Positions 25,032 to 34,791 of a DNA stretch of 64,000 nucleotides are shown in pieces. Positions within the stretch are counted from its first letter, which is position 1; every line of letters starts with the position of its first letter. The stretch comes from Bacteriovoracaceae bacterium (GTDB lineage: Bacteria > Bdellovibrionota > Bacteriovoracia > Bacteriovoracales > Bacteriovoracaceae). The DNA lies in assembly GCA_947446575.1 (NCBI GenBank), contig CANFHC010000007.1, positions 1 to 64,000 on the forward strand, given 5' to 3'. The position numbers were made by a program, and so were the translations under genes. The notes below the pieces were generated by a model. That model did no database searches. It was not told the DNA's origin and saw nothing but the letters and a program-made list of their open reading frames with translations.

Positions 25032-28000
25032 GATTCATCCTCATAACCTTTCTTGTTCCATAGGCTATCAAAAACATATAGAAAATCCACTCTAAAAGTC
25101 CTTCATGCCATGGTGTACTACTCGTTCCATCACTAGCTGAAGCCGTACAGCCAAACATTCCTTTCTTCGCTGTTGATGCAGCAGGAGCAGCTGGACTATC
25201 TGGAAATAATTGGGCCGGCATCATAAGACTCGGGTCACCAATTATGCTAAAACTATTAACGATATCTTTTTCGTATAATCCATCGCCCACACCTAGTTTT
25301 GCTTGATAAAGCAAATCACCAAAACGCATTCCGGTCCATGGTCTCTGAGTCTCTGCAGATAACTGACTAAAAAAGTTTTGCGCCAGTTTTGCTTGTGCCG
25401 GAGGAGTCGTTTGAGTTGTTGAGCCCATAAAAACGATTGCCCCACCATTAGGATTAAAGATCAACTCTTCGCCTAAGGACTTAGACGTTTTATCTGCATC
25501 ATAAAAATAAGCAGTCTCACAATTCCAAAGAACAACAATTGGAAGAATTGAATTGGTCAAAAATCTCGCGTCCGTAACATTGAAGATATTGTCACCAAAA
25601 CGATCTGAAGCTCCGTGCCCCATCATAGAAATCATTAATGGACCCAAATTAAATTCATTATTAATTTTAGTTTTTGTAAGTGCCTTTGACCCCAGTTCTG
25701 TGCGGTCGTATAGTTCATTGGTAAAACCAGTGGTTGCAGTCATCATAGATTGAGTAAATTGATTAAAATGTTCATGATTGCTAGTATCTTCATCAGCAAA
25801 GAATGATAATTTTTTTAAGTAAAATGTTGGTGCCGTCACACCTTCTTCGTAATTTACAATTTTTTCTGCATAAACTTTTATCTTATCCGGATCATTAGTA
25901 GGAAGTCGACCTACAGATAATCTTGGCAGATGAGAGCTGTTAGAGGATACAAAATAATTGTCGCTTGAAAAATCAATAAAGCGTCCGGGGATTATTGGAG
26001 CTGGTATCGTTCCTTTTTCAAACACGGCTTTTGCATTGTCTGCCAGTCCATTAACGTTGAAATCTTTAGGGTCGTAAGTACCATCACCCAAAATTAATAA
26101 AAACCGTGGAGCCTTTTCCCAATTATTCATTGCGGTATTCATAAAATCTTTTAAGGCTTTTGATTTTTGAACTCCGAAACTAAACTCTCCATAAACCTGA
26201 GTCGGTGTGACAGTTTTAACTTCTAGTCCTTGACTAATTCTTCTATCAATTAATCCTTGTAGAGCATTAATTAAATTTTCATCTCCAAAAACTATTAAAT
26301 CAGCGCGGTTATTCGTATTTTTTAAGCTCGTCTCGACACCTGGATTTAATGAAAGAGCAGAAGGTTTATATAAATTATCTAATGTATGAAACGCAAAATG
26401 TTTTAAATTGTTTTCATCGAGAATATCATCAACAAAAAATTTCGAATCAAAAGTGGTACCACCAACGGCCGCAGTAATTGCCAAATTAATCATTTTCTTA
26501 GGCTCTAGTGGAATAGTAATATCATAACCTAAAATTTGATCAGTAGAGAAATTTCCAATAGTGTAGGCCTTGAGAGAATCTGCTAGACTAAATGAAGTGA
26601 GTCCTGATGAACTTGCATTGCTACCGTTATAAACAATCTCAATCTTATCGACTAAAACAAAGTCATTATCCGTCACCGGAGCAAATGTTCCTAAAACTTT
26701 AAATTGTAGGGTGTTGTTTCCGGCATTGAATTCAGAAGCTGGAATTTCAAAACTTAAAACCTGTCGTGTATTCTCTTCAAAAATCGCTTCACCTTCAACT
26801 GTTCCTCCAATTGATAGGTTTACATGATGTTTTACTGGATTCCCTGACATTCCAAGGCGACCTTTAATATAATATTTCACAACAACATTTTCTGAATTAG
26901 TGACATCAATTTCAGGAAGTGCTGTAGTCACACTTAAAGTTTCCATTCCTGGATAATTGACAAGATTAGCGTAGAAAAAATGATCGAGACTATCATTTAA
27001 AGTTATCCCATCAATATAGACTAAGTTTTGCTCTAGTGTTTTTGTAAATTTCTCCAATACAATATTTGAATCAGCCTGTCCCGATGGATCAACATCCAAA
27101 ACTTCTATTCTTTTGGGAGCTGCGGTTGCTTCCGTAATATTCACAGGACTTAGAATTAATTGATTCATTTTACTTTCAATTTCAGAATTAAAAGGCACAT
27201 AAAATCGAATATAATCACCAGCGCCGAAGCTGCCATTGGCAGACGAAATCTCCAGTGGAATTTCTACGTCTTTGTAGTAAAGTCTCCAGCTTGCCGTTGC
27301 TGAATTTTTAAATGGACCATCAACTTGTGAGCTTACAAAGTCATCATAACTAATTTGATAGATACCACTTTTTGTATAATCAATTCTTAAAGTATTATTT
27401 AACGAATATGGACCTATATTTGAATTTACATTAGGTGGAGTAACATCCCAGTCATCGCCATTTAAACCAATATCTAAAATAATTTTACTAGCGATCGTTA
27501 TTGCCGATGTCAGTGGATTTAATTTTAGTGGGCTTATTTTTAACTTTATATATTTAGACTTATTACTTGTCACAAGTTCTGAAGCTATTGCGAAATAAGC
27601 TGTCGGATATAAAGCTCCACTACCGTACCTAGTCGCATCCGGAGCATAACTTGGAATCAAGACACCACTTCCATCCAAAGTATAATTGGGTGCAGGAGTT
27701 ATTAAATGTCCAGTCATTACATTTTCTGTAACAAATGAATTTATAACTTGAGCTGTTTGAGCAAAACTTTGCACTTCAACTAAAATATCTTTTTCAGGAA
27801 GTTCTGGACTTCCCACTGTTGTCATTTTTGAGTAACCGGCAATGCTCACGTCTTGGTAAGTAGCATTCCATGCGCTATCACTAAACACTGGTGCTGGAGG
27901 TGTAATTTCAAGGCGCAGAGATTTACTTGTTTTACCGAGAATAATTACTCCATTTCCTAAATCTTCATATGTAGGATTCGGTATTGGAGCTGGACTTGTT

Positions 28001-31000
28001 GATCCACCATTATTAATTGGGTCATTAGGATTAATATCAGAATTTTCTCCTACATTATCTGCAGGAGGATTTCCGAGGCTTGCAAGAGCGGTCGCGGAGA
28101 CCGGTCCATGCAATACTTTTTTTCCACCGACTTCAACATCTTCGATATAATAATAATAAGTCTGACCATTCGTTACATTTTGATCAATAAAACGATAGTC
28201 TGCTTGATTACTTCCCGAACTTTTTAAATTGCGCAATAATGTTTTATTGATCTGTTGAAATTGAGCTGAATAAATATCAGAGCGGTATACATTAAATCCC
28301 ATATGATTTCTTTCTGCATTCGTACGCCATCTTAAATCAATGGCCGCATTAAATGGGACAGCATTAAAATAAAGCAAACTCACAGCAGAGACTGATCCAG
28401 ATAAACTCACTGTACAAGAAACGGTTGAAATTTTTGTTGTTACATTAAAAGTAGGTTGAGTCTCATACCAATCCCCTGTCCATCCAGTGAAGTCAATACT
28501 ATGCCCTGCACATCCGGTAGAACTTACAAGTTTATATCCTTGAGCACTCGTTGGATTTGTTCCTGTAAAATTATTAAATGCTCCCCAGTTCCACGCTATA
28601 TTAGTTGCGGTCACAGGGATAGTACCAGAATTATTCAATTGAATAACTTTTACACTCGCATAACTGGTAGAGAGATTTGTAAACTGCCCACCAGTTAAAG
28701 CACTCACGATAGTTGTTCCACCAATATTTAATCCATTGATTCCTAAACGATCAAAGTTAAATCCGGTCAGGCTTAGCGTTCCACCAGTTGTCGTAAAATT
28801 AAATGATCCAGATGGTGCTTCGATAATTCCTTTTGTCGCAATATTTTGAGGAAACCCATCGGAAGTTCCTAAAACTTGAAAACTACCTGACGACATTGCA
28901 AAAGTCTTTCCATTTGGAATTTCAAGTGTTCCATTTGCTTGAACTTTTAAAGTAGCTCCAGCTAAAGTTGCACCAGCTGAAAAAATTAATTTTCCACCAC
29001 TCATAATATTTAATGTCCCTGTGCTGACATTTGGTGCGTTTGTAACAGTCATCGTTCCTGAATTATTTATTGTCGCAGCAAGAGCATTGTTTATAGTTGC
29101 AATATTTAGAGTTCCACCAGCGGCAACTGAAATAACTGAAGTTGCATTGGGAGTAAAATTAGTTACATTTAAAACACCACCGCTCAGTACATTGATAGTC
29201 GCACCTGCTCCTGGAGTAAAACTTGAAACAGTCATTGTTCCACTAACATTTGTTGTTGATGTACTTGTCGGTGAATAAGTCGGAGTATTAAAAGTACCAC
29301 CACTTGCAACTGTAATGTTTCCAGATGGAGTTGCAGAAGTCGTTGCACTCAATAAGCCACCAGAGTTAATTGTCGTTGTTCCAGTTGCTGCAGGAGTAAA
29401 GGTTGGAGTTGTCATTGTCCCTGTAATAGATAATGAAGCAGTTCCAACTGGTGCAGATGAGGTTGCAACAGTTAAAGATCCAGTCGCTCCAACAGTTGTA
29501 GTCGATCCTGTTTTTGGATTGTAAATGGGCGTAGTCATTGTTCCATTTACGTTTGTCGTACCTGCTGGTGTAGAAGTAGTTGTCACTGCTAATAATCCTG
29601 GAGAGGCATTAACTGTAACAATACTTCCAGCGGCCGGATTAAAAGTTGAAGCATTCAACGTTCCCGAAATACTCGTTGTTCCGGCCGTTGGAGAATAAGT
29701 TCGACCAGTGGCCACTGAATTGAAAATACCACCAGAAGCGATAGTAATATTTGTTGCTGGTGAAGCTGTCGTAGTCGCTTCAATTTTTCCACCGTTATTA
29801 ATCGTAATACTTGAACCAGCACCAGAAGCTGTTGGACTAAATGTTGGAGTTGTTAAAGTTCCTGAAACCGACATATTCAATGCTAATCCTGTAGCTATCG
29901 AAGAGACCGAGGGTTGAACTTTACCACCAGCATTTATGATTACAGTACCCGTTGGTGCAAATGTTGTTGAATTAAGAGTTCCGTTTACTGTCAGCTTTCC
30001 AAGTGGTACTGAAGCACCAGAAGCAGTAACTGTTCCTCCAATGGTAGTCGTTGATCCTGCTCCAGGAGAAAATGTTGTACTTGTCATCGTACCATTCATA
30101 TTCAAAATACCTAGCGGAGTTGAAGTTCCTGAATCTGTAATTGTTCCCGTTGAACTAACCGTCGTTGTCGATGTAGCCGTTGGGTTGAATGATGTCGTTG
30201 TCATTGCCCCATCTAAATTCAATATACCCGCTGGAGCAGAGGTTGTAGTGACATTAAGAGTTGCAGTGCTGAGAACGGATGTAGTAAAACCTGCGACTGG
30301 GTTAAATGTAGAAGTTGTTATTAATTTACTAGCTGGATTAACTTTAAGACTTCCGCCTGAAACAGTATTGGCAGCAGACAAGCTATCGACTTGAAAAGTT
30401 CCAGAAGTAATATCTAAACTATTTGCTTTTGTATTCGTGTAAGTTGTGGCCGTGATTTTCCCCACGTATTTTGAAGAATTCAAACCTGTATTTGCAAGAG
30501 TTGTGATCGTGGCTGTTGCGGCATTTAAATTTGTTACAGTTGCACCAAAAGATGCTCCGCCTGGAATTGATGTACTAGCAACAGTTAATGCTTTTAATGT
30601 AGTTGCCTGATTAAATGTAAAAGCTTGAGCATTTGCAGGTGTTAAATGTGGCCCCATTACAAGAGTTAAACCGCTCCATGTAGCAAGTGCTCCAGCAGTA
30701 TTTGAAGTAAAACTGTCACCTTGAAAAGTTAAAGATACGATACTTGAACCAGTTATAATCCCGGGAGAATTAATTGTTACGCATCCAACAGATGTTGTTA
30801 AATTTTCAGTAACGTTACCACCATTTACAGTAACATCTTCAGTGTTTACGTTGGGAATATTAGCTGGAGACCAGTTCCCTGCCGTATTCCATGAATTCAC
30901 GGTACCGCCCCAAGTAATAGGTGTTCCGGTACAAGCAGCATAAATATTTTGGGCGAAAATAAATAGCGATAAAAACAAAAATAACTTATGTCTAAAATTG

Positions 31001-31101
31001 ATATTAAATTTTTTGGCATTAAAGAAAAATCTTATAACTTTCCCCTTTAGCCTAAATGATATCTCATCATTATTTGGCCCTACAGAGGCAAAAACGATCA
31101 A
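25024..31101 (-). CDS. Giant secreted gingipain-type (C25) surface protein with beta-repeats
   Basis: This 2025-residue protein has a signal peptide (hydrophobic core about residues 40-55, before AACTG). Thr/Ser/Gly-rich degenerate repeats of about 37-40 residues follow to about residue 720, then an FnIII-like segment near 905-985 (GFNVYRSD to YYYIEDVEVGG). A C25 peptidase domain occupies about 1590-1960. Its catalytic signature is MMGHGASDRF (His) and LWNCETAYF (Cys), followed by FSIIGDPSLM. The C-terminus has GCTAS, then a helix (LEWIFYMFLIAYG) and basic TRKVMR, like a sorting or anchoring tail. The frame opens at TTG 31101 without a ribosome site. AAGGGG lies six bases before an in-frame ATA downstream, so the true start is uncertain. 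Confidence 0.82.
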   Translation of the reverse strand: MIVFASVGPNNDEISFRLKGKVIRFFFNAKKFNINFRHKLFLFLSLFIFAQNIYAACTGTPITWGGTVNSWNTAGNWSPANIPNVNTEDVTVNGGNVTENLTTSVGCVTINSPGIITGSSIVSLTFQGDSFTSNTAGALATWSGLTLVMGPHLTPANAQAFTFNQATTLKALTVASTSIPGGASFGATVTNLNAATATITTLANTGLNSSKYVGKITATTYTNTKANSLDITSGTFQVDSLSAANTVSGGSLKVNPASKLITTSTFNPVAGFTTSVLSTATLNVTTTSAPAGILNLDGAMTTTSFNPTATSTTTVSSTGTITDSGTSTPLGILNMNGTMTSTTFSPGAGSTTTIGGTVTASGASVPLGKLTVNGTLNSTTFAPTGTVIINAGGKVQPSVSSIATGLALNMSVSGTLTTPTFSPTASGAGSSITINNGGKIEATTTASPATNITIASGGIFNSVATGRTYSPTAGTTSISGTLNASTFNPAAGSIVTVNASPGLLAVTTTSTPAGTTNVNGTMTTPIYNPKTGSTTTVGATGSLTVATSSAPVGTASLSITGTMTTPTFTPAATGTTTINSGGLLSATTSATPSGNITVASGGTFNTPTYSPTSTSTTNVSGTMTVSSFTPGAGATINVLSGGVLNVTNFTPNATSVISVAAGGTLNIATINNALAATINNSGTMTVTNAPNVSTGTLNIMSGGKLIFSAGATLAGATLKVQANGTLEIPNGKTFAMSSGSFQVLGTSDGFPQNIATKGIIEAPSGSFNFTTTGGTLSLTGFNFDRLGINGLNIGGTTIVSALTGGQFTNLSTSYASVKVIQLNNSGTIPVTATNIAWNWGAFNNFTGTNPTSAQGYKLVSSTGCAGHSIDFTGWTGDWYETQPTFNVTTKISTVSCTVSLSGSVSAVSLLYFNAVPFNAAIDLRWRTNAERNHMGFNVYRSDIYSAQFQQINKTLLRNLKSSGSNQADYRFIDQNVTNGQTYYYYIEDVEVGGKKVLHGPVSATALASLGNPPADNVGENSDINPNDPINNGGSTSPAPIPNPTYEDLGNGVIILGKTSKSLRLEITPPAPVFSDSAWNATYQDVSIAGYSKMTTVGSPELPEKDILVEVQSFAQTAQVINSFVTENVMTGHLITPAPNYTLDGSGVLIPSYAPDATRYGSGALYPTAYFAIASELVTSNKSKYIKLKISPLKLNPLTSAITIASKIILDIGLNGDDWDVTPPNVNSNIGPYSLNNTLRIDYTKSGIYQISYDDFVSSQVDGPFKNSATASWRLYYKDVEIPLEISSANGSFGAGDYIRFYVPFNSEIESKMNQLILSPVNITEATAAPKRIEVLDVDPSGQADSNIVLEKFTKTLEQNLVYIDGITLNDSLDHFFYANLVNYPGMETLSVTTALPEIDVTNSENVVVKYYIKGRLGMSGNPVKHHVNLSIGGTVEGEAIFEENTRQVLSFEIPASEFNAGNNTLQFKVLGTFAPVTDNDFVLVDKIEIVYNGSNASSSGLTSFSLADSLKAYTIGNFSTDQILGYDITIPLEPKKMINLAITAAVGGTTFDSKFFVDDILDENNLKHFAFHTLDNLYKPSALSLNPGVETSLKNTNNRADLIVFGDENLINALQGLIDRRISQGLEVKTVTPTQVYGEFSFGVQKSKALKDFMNTAMNNWEKAPRFLLILGDGTYDPKDFNVNGLADNAKAVFEKGTIPAPIIPGRFIDFSSDNYFVSSNSSHLPRLSVGRLPTNDPDKIKVYAEKIVNYEEGVTAPTFYLKKLSFFADEDTSNHEHFNQFTQSMMTATTGFTNELYDRTELGSKALTKTKINNEFNLGPLMISMMGHGASDRFGDNIFNVTDARFLTNSILPIVVLWNCETAYFYDADKTSKSLGEELIFNPNGGAIVFMGSTTQTTPPAQAKLAQNFFSQLSAETQRPWTGMRFGDLLYQAKLGVGDGLYEKDIVNSFSIIGDPSLMMPAQLFPDSPAAPAASTAKKGMFGCTASASDGTSSTPWHEGLLEWIFYMFLIAYGTRKVMRMNHE
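28960..30480 (-). repeat. Degenerate tandem repeats inside the C25 protein gene
   Basis: About a dozen imperfect units of roughly 110-120 nt encode segments built on the theme NGTMTT-x-FNPTAGSTTTV-x-SGG. They predict stacked beta-strands (beta-helix or filament). Units differ at many positions, so the array looks old rather than freshly amplified. Confidence 0.65.
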
Positions 31102-31189
31102 GCCAGTAAAATCAAAAAGTTAGTCTTTTAAACCGGAATAAAAGGTGATTAATAATGGCATATAACCGAGCCGGCATAATTAGTCATAA

Positions 31190-31966
31190 TTAGAAGAATT
31201 GAGCCTTTCGCTTGAGGGAGCTAATCAAGTATTTCTGCAATATTAATGTGATTGAAATAAAAAATACTAACCAAAATAAAAGAATAGCAACTGAATTTAA
31301 ATCTATTTTTTGTGACTGAAAAATCGCGCGTGAAATTTTTAGAATTTGAGTCTGAGGAATATAATCAGAAATGTTTTTAAAATATTTTGGAAATATAGTT
31401 GTCGGAAAATACAATCCCCCAGCAATTGCTGCAAAAGATTGCAAAGTATGAAATAAAGCAATTCCACGGCCAAATTTCAAATAGAACATATTTGTACTCA
31501 AGGCCATGCAGGTAAAAAGAGCAACTGATAAAACTTGTAATAAGAAGAAAAAAAGCAAGTTAGTAAAAAGAAAATAAAAATTGAAGAAGACAAAGCAAGC
31601 AAGCAAAATTGAACAAATTCTAAGAAAAGGAAAGAGAGCATCCACTAAAACTTTGCTTAAGATAAACTGTGTCGGGGAAATCTGTAACCCCAGAAGCGTT
31701 TGATAAAAATGAACGTTTCTCATTTCTTGAAAATAAGAAATAATCCTCTCGGCAAATACCATGGGTAAAATCAATGAAATCTCCCCTACTATTAAAAAAA
31801 TAAAAAGAGAAGAATCTTCATTTCCTTTCAATGAAAAAGATTGCCCAGCATAATACAAAAGAGCAAGGGTAAGTACAATTGAAATTAACTCGTAAATTAT
31901 TTTTACGAGTATCGATTTATTATCTAGAATTTTTTTCAGAAAAAATATAATTCCAATGGAAATCAT
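31190..31966 (-). CDS. ABC-2 type transporter permease
   Basis: This 258-residue protein has six membrane helices at about 25-42, 50-70, 105-130, 135-155, 165-185 and 225-245. The cytoplasmic segment between helices 2 and 3 (ISYFQEMRNVHFYQTLLGLQISPTQF) is typical of ABC-2 permeases. It overlaps the ATPase gene by 4 nt. Together they form a small exporter placed between co-polymerase genes and the C25/RiPP genes. The cargo could be a glycan, a lipid or the modified peptide; the sequence does not decide. Confidence 0.78.
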   Translation of the reverse strand: MISIGIIFFLKKILDNKSILVKIIYELISIVLTLALLYYAGQSFSLKGNEDSSLFIFLIVGEISLILPMVFAERIISYFQEMRNVHFYQTLLGLQISPTQFILSKVLVDALFPFLRICSILLACFVFFNFYFLFTNLLFFFLLQVLSVALFTCMALSTNMFYLKFGRGIALFHTLQSFAAIAGGLYFPTTIFPKYFKNISDYIPQTQILKISRAIFQSQKIDLNSVAILLFWLVFFISITLILQKYLISSLKRKAQFF

Positions 31967-32595
31967 AGAGAACCTAATATAACCATCTCAGTTTTCGCGA
32001 CAGGAATCCATGAGAACTTTTGATCTGTTATAAAAATTAAAGAAGTCGTTGCAAGGAATTCTATTTTCTTTTGAATTTCTTCTCTTGTTTTAGGTGAAAG
32101 ATAAAGAAATGGTTCATCTAAAAAGATTATTTTTCGATCCACCAATAGATGTAAAAACAGACGAAGTAGTTGTTTCATTCCTTGAGATTGATCCGAGACT
32201 TTTTTCAGCAATACTTCTTCAAATATTATAATAGATTTGAATTCTTCAATTTTTCGTTGAATCTCAAGAGCACTCAGATTAAGAATATTCCCAACTAAAT
32301 AGATGTGCTCACTGCCTGTTAAATCACTCATTAATCCAAGACTAGTCGTAGTCAAATAACTCATTTCAGGATTTAAGATTTGCTTGGAGTTATCTAAGAA
32401 TTTTATTTTCCCAGACAGTGGTGTAATAAATCCGGCAAAGGTTTTCAAAAGACTTGATTTACCGACTCCATTGTCACCTTCGATCAATATAATGCCGGGC
32501 CCTTTAAAACTAAAATTAAAATCTTGAAATAATATTTTATCTCCAAGTGTTAGCGATAATTGATTGCATTGAAACTCTAGCGTTCTCTTAATCAA
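31963..32595 (-). CDS. ABC transporter ATP-binding protein
   Basis: This 210-residue ATPase has Walker A GDNGVGKSS (about residues 39-47), a signature-like SDQSQGMKQ, and Walker B IIFLDEPF. The C-terminal His of the switch is replaced (FITDQKFSW), which may lower hydrolysis. It is short, like CcmA-type ATPases. It overlaps both the co-polymerase gene (8 nt) and the permease gene (4 nt), so it belongs to one operon. Confidence 0.85.
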   Translation of the reverse strand: MIKRTLEFQCNQLSLTLGDKILFQDFNFSFKGPGIILIEGDNGVGKSSLLKTFAGFITPLSGKIKFLDNSKQILNPEMSYLTTTSLGLMSDLTGSEHIYLVGNILNLSALEIQRKIEEFKSIIIFEEVLLKKVSDQSQGMKQLLRLFLHLLVDRKIIFLDEPFLYLSPKTREEIQKKIEFLATTSLIFITDQKFSWIPVAKTEMVILGSL

Positions 32596-34075
32596 AGGTA
32601 GGTGTTTCCCCGATGAAATCTAAATTTTTAAAATATAAGCGAATATCATCTTCGTCGTATATTTTATCATCAAGAGAGTACTTTGTGATAAGTGCAATTA
32701 AATATAAAAATCCACTTATGAAAAAACTAAACATAGCAAGTTTAGCCAAGCTTGATCTTCTAAATTCATCTATGAACTGACTTCCTTCTTCAGTAATTAT
32801 ATCAGAGTTCATGGTGGCATTAATAAGTTTTAAAGACATCTGCTTAGACTCCAGACTCTTTAAGAAATCTAAATCTGCCTTCATACCATTCAACTTACCT
32901 TCATTGGTCATTTTTTGTTTTAATAGCTTATCTAGCTCTAACTGAGAGCTAGTATAATCTTCATTTAACTTTGCTATCTTGTTTTTAGAAACTAAAAAAT
33001 CAAATTCCACATTGCGAGAATTTTCCATTTGTTTTTCAAAGAAAGTTTCTTCAATTTGCATTGCCCTAAAGCGTTGTTCGGGGGGAAGCGACTTAAGAAG
33101 TCTCGTTCTTTCGGTATTTAATTGTGAGATGATTAACTCATCTGAAGCACTTCGCAAATCTTCTGGAATATGAGTAAGTGAATTAATGTTTTGTTTTATA
33201 TCTGTCAGGCGAATTTGTATTTTTAACATTTTCTCATATTCGTCTTTATCGCCAATGCCATTTCTCGTTCTTTTTTTATTTTCAAAGAGTTTCGCTTGTA
33301 ATGATTCCGCGTTAGCGGATTCGATGCTTAAGTTATACTGCAACATTTTAACTCTATCTTTCAAGTCAGTAATGTCGTTTACTAGTTTTTCCTGATCTTG
33401 CAAAACAGTGTACCCTCCCATTTTTTGCAAGATCACCCGACTTTCGTCAATTAAACTTGTAACATTATTGATTTCTTTTTGAACTGTATATTGGCGAATT
33501 CTAATTCGATCTTCTTCGACTGCTTTCGATATTAATCTACTTAAAACTTTTGCCGTATTTTTATCAATAGCATTAACAGTAATTTTAAAACGATTTTCCG
33601 TTCCACCTTGTTCTAGTGTGTAAAATGCTCTGATGGAATTGGTCAAATTGCTAATGACACATTCTTCATTACCAATGCATTTCTTTCGCAGTTCACTCCC
33701 TAGAATTGATCTCACCGATTGAACATTGCCAAAGTTTAATTTATCAAAAGCTGGCTCAGAAACGATATATCTAGAAAGTATTTTTAAAAAAGTATAATTA
33801 GATAATGATACATTAAACTCTTCAAGAGTAATTTCAGTTTTGTTTTCAGACGGTAACAAGCTAGATAAATCAGTTGATATTCTATGACTTGCTTCAACTT
33901 TGAGAGGAATATTCATGGTAAAAATTAAGGGTTGATCATAATAATTATAAAATAAAACTAAGAAAAAAACAATCCCCCCCATCACCATAAAAATTTTATA
34001 TCGACGAGAAATCAAAAAGAAGACTCTGAAATCAATTAGCGTATTTTCGTGAAACAATCCTGTAAGTTTTTCCAT
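32588..34075 (-). CDS. Polysaccharide co-polymerase (Wzz/Wzc-N-like), copy 1
   Basis: This 495-residue protein has one helix near the N-terminus (about residues 27-46), a long periplasmic region dominated by coiled coil (about 190-420) and a second helix near the C-terminus (about 443-465). This is the PCP layout of chain-length regulators, without a fused kinase domain. The next upstream gene encodes a BY-kinase-like protein, as in CpsC/CpsD pairs. It is clearly a paralog of the protein at 35065, with shared segments such as SLKLLNATM-type and NRF-x-SVNAI-type motifs. Confidence 0.82.
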   Translation of the reverse strand: MEKLTGLFHENTLIDFRVFFLISRRYKIFMVMGGIVFFLVLFYNYYDQPLIFTMNIPLKVEASHRISTDLSSLLPSENKTEITLEEFNVSLSNYTFLKILSRYIVSEPAFDKLNFGNVQSVRSILGSELRKKCIGNEECVISNLTNSIRAFYTLEQGGTENRFKITVNAIDKNTAKVLSRLISKAVEEDRIRIRQYTVQKEINNVTSLIDESRVILQKMGGYTVLQDQEKLVNDITDLKDRVKMLQYNLSIESANAESLQAKLFENKKRTRNGIGDKDEYEKMLKIQIRLTDIKQNINSLTHIPEDLRSASDELIISQLNTERTRLLKSLPPEQRFRAMQIEETFFEKQMENSRNVEFDFLVSKNKIAKLNEDYTSSQLELDKLLKQKMTNEGKLNGMKADLDFLKSLESKQMSLKLINATMNSDIITEEGSQFIDEFRRSSLAKLAMFSFFISGFLYLIALITKYSLDDKIYDEDDIRLYFKNLDFIGETPTFD

Positions 34076-34791
34076 TAGAATAGCCCCAAAATTTTCTTTC
34101 TCTTCGGGGTAGACTCCATAGGAGTTGTATCAAACAGAACTCCGTTCAAGTTAATATTATAATTACTAAAAAAACTCTTAACCGATTCAACTTCTTTGCC
34201 GCTCGTATTGTTTTGGGAAATGATAACTGTCATCGATTGATATAAATGCGATATCCTGAAATGAAAATGTGGATTTTGCTTGATCTTTTCCATGTCGGGA
34301 ATATCCCACAAAACAATGTCATACATATCTACAATTTTTTGCACTTCAACTTCAAAGTGTTTTGTATAAATATGATTGCTGTAGAATTTATTGAACTCTG
34401 AATAATTGATAAAATCAAAATGATGATGAAAAGAATGACAATCTATTGTATCTGCACCTTCATCAATACTATAAGATTTTTTCTCAGATGCATTAATCAG
34501 TTCATTAAACACTCCCTGATCTAAATTATCAGAAATAATAGCAACTTTACAATCCGAACTCTGATCAAAATAACAGCACAATCCTAAAATAGTTCGCTGT
34601 TGCGAGTTTTTATATCCAGTAGAGGTAAAAGCAAAACTTTTAATCCCTTTTTGTACTTCTTGAAAAAAGCCTTTTCCAATCTTAAAAAGCTCTTCGTGAT
34701 TTGATATCTTATAAAAATATGAAGCAAGTTGATCCGTAGACAATTTTGCTCCTTCAGGATCAAATAGTATTAATTTTTTAGCTGAGCTCAC
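34075..34791 (-). CDS. BY-kinase-like protein lacking the P-loop, copy 1
   Basis: This 238-residue protein has the general order of a CpsD-type tyrosine kinase. The segment expected to be the Walker A reads FAFTSTGYKNSQQRTILGL, without the GKS/T. A Walker B-like YDIVLWDIPD keeps its Asp. The C-terminal MTVIISQNNTSGKEVESVKSFF fits the fold. It is therefore probably a pseudo-ATPase that partners the adjacent co-polymerase. It starts with GTG, with GAGGAG five bases upstream. A paralog is at 36553. Confidence 0.72.
   Translation of the reverse strand: MSSAKKLILFDPEGAKLSTDQLASYFYKISNHEELFKIGKGFFQEVQKGIKSFAFTSTGYKNSQQRTILGLCCYFDQSSDCKVAIISDNLDQGVFNELINASEKKSYSIDEGADTIDCHSFHHHFDFINYSEFNKFYSNHIYTKHFEVEVQKIVDMYDIVLWDIPDMEKIKQNPHFHFRISHLYQSMTVIISQNNTSGKEVESVKSFFSNYNINLNGVLFDTTPMESTPKRKKILGLF

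Noticed and set aside
28456-30394. Several Val/Pro-rich plus-strand frames opposite the C25 gene
   Set aside because: Their repeated composition mirrors the Thr/Ser repeats on the other strand. They lack ribosome sites and known domains.
28960-30480. Repeats considered as a possible CRISPR array
   Set aside because: The units are degenerate, coding and of variable length with no spacers.
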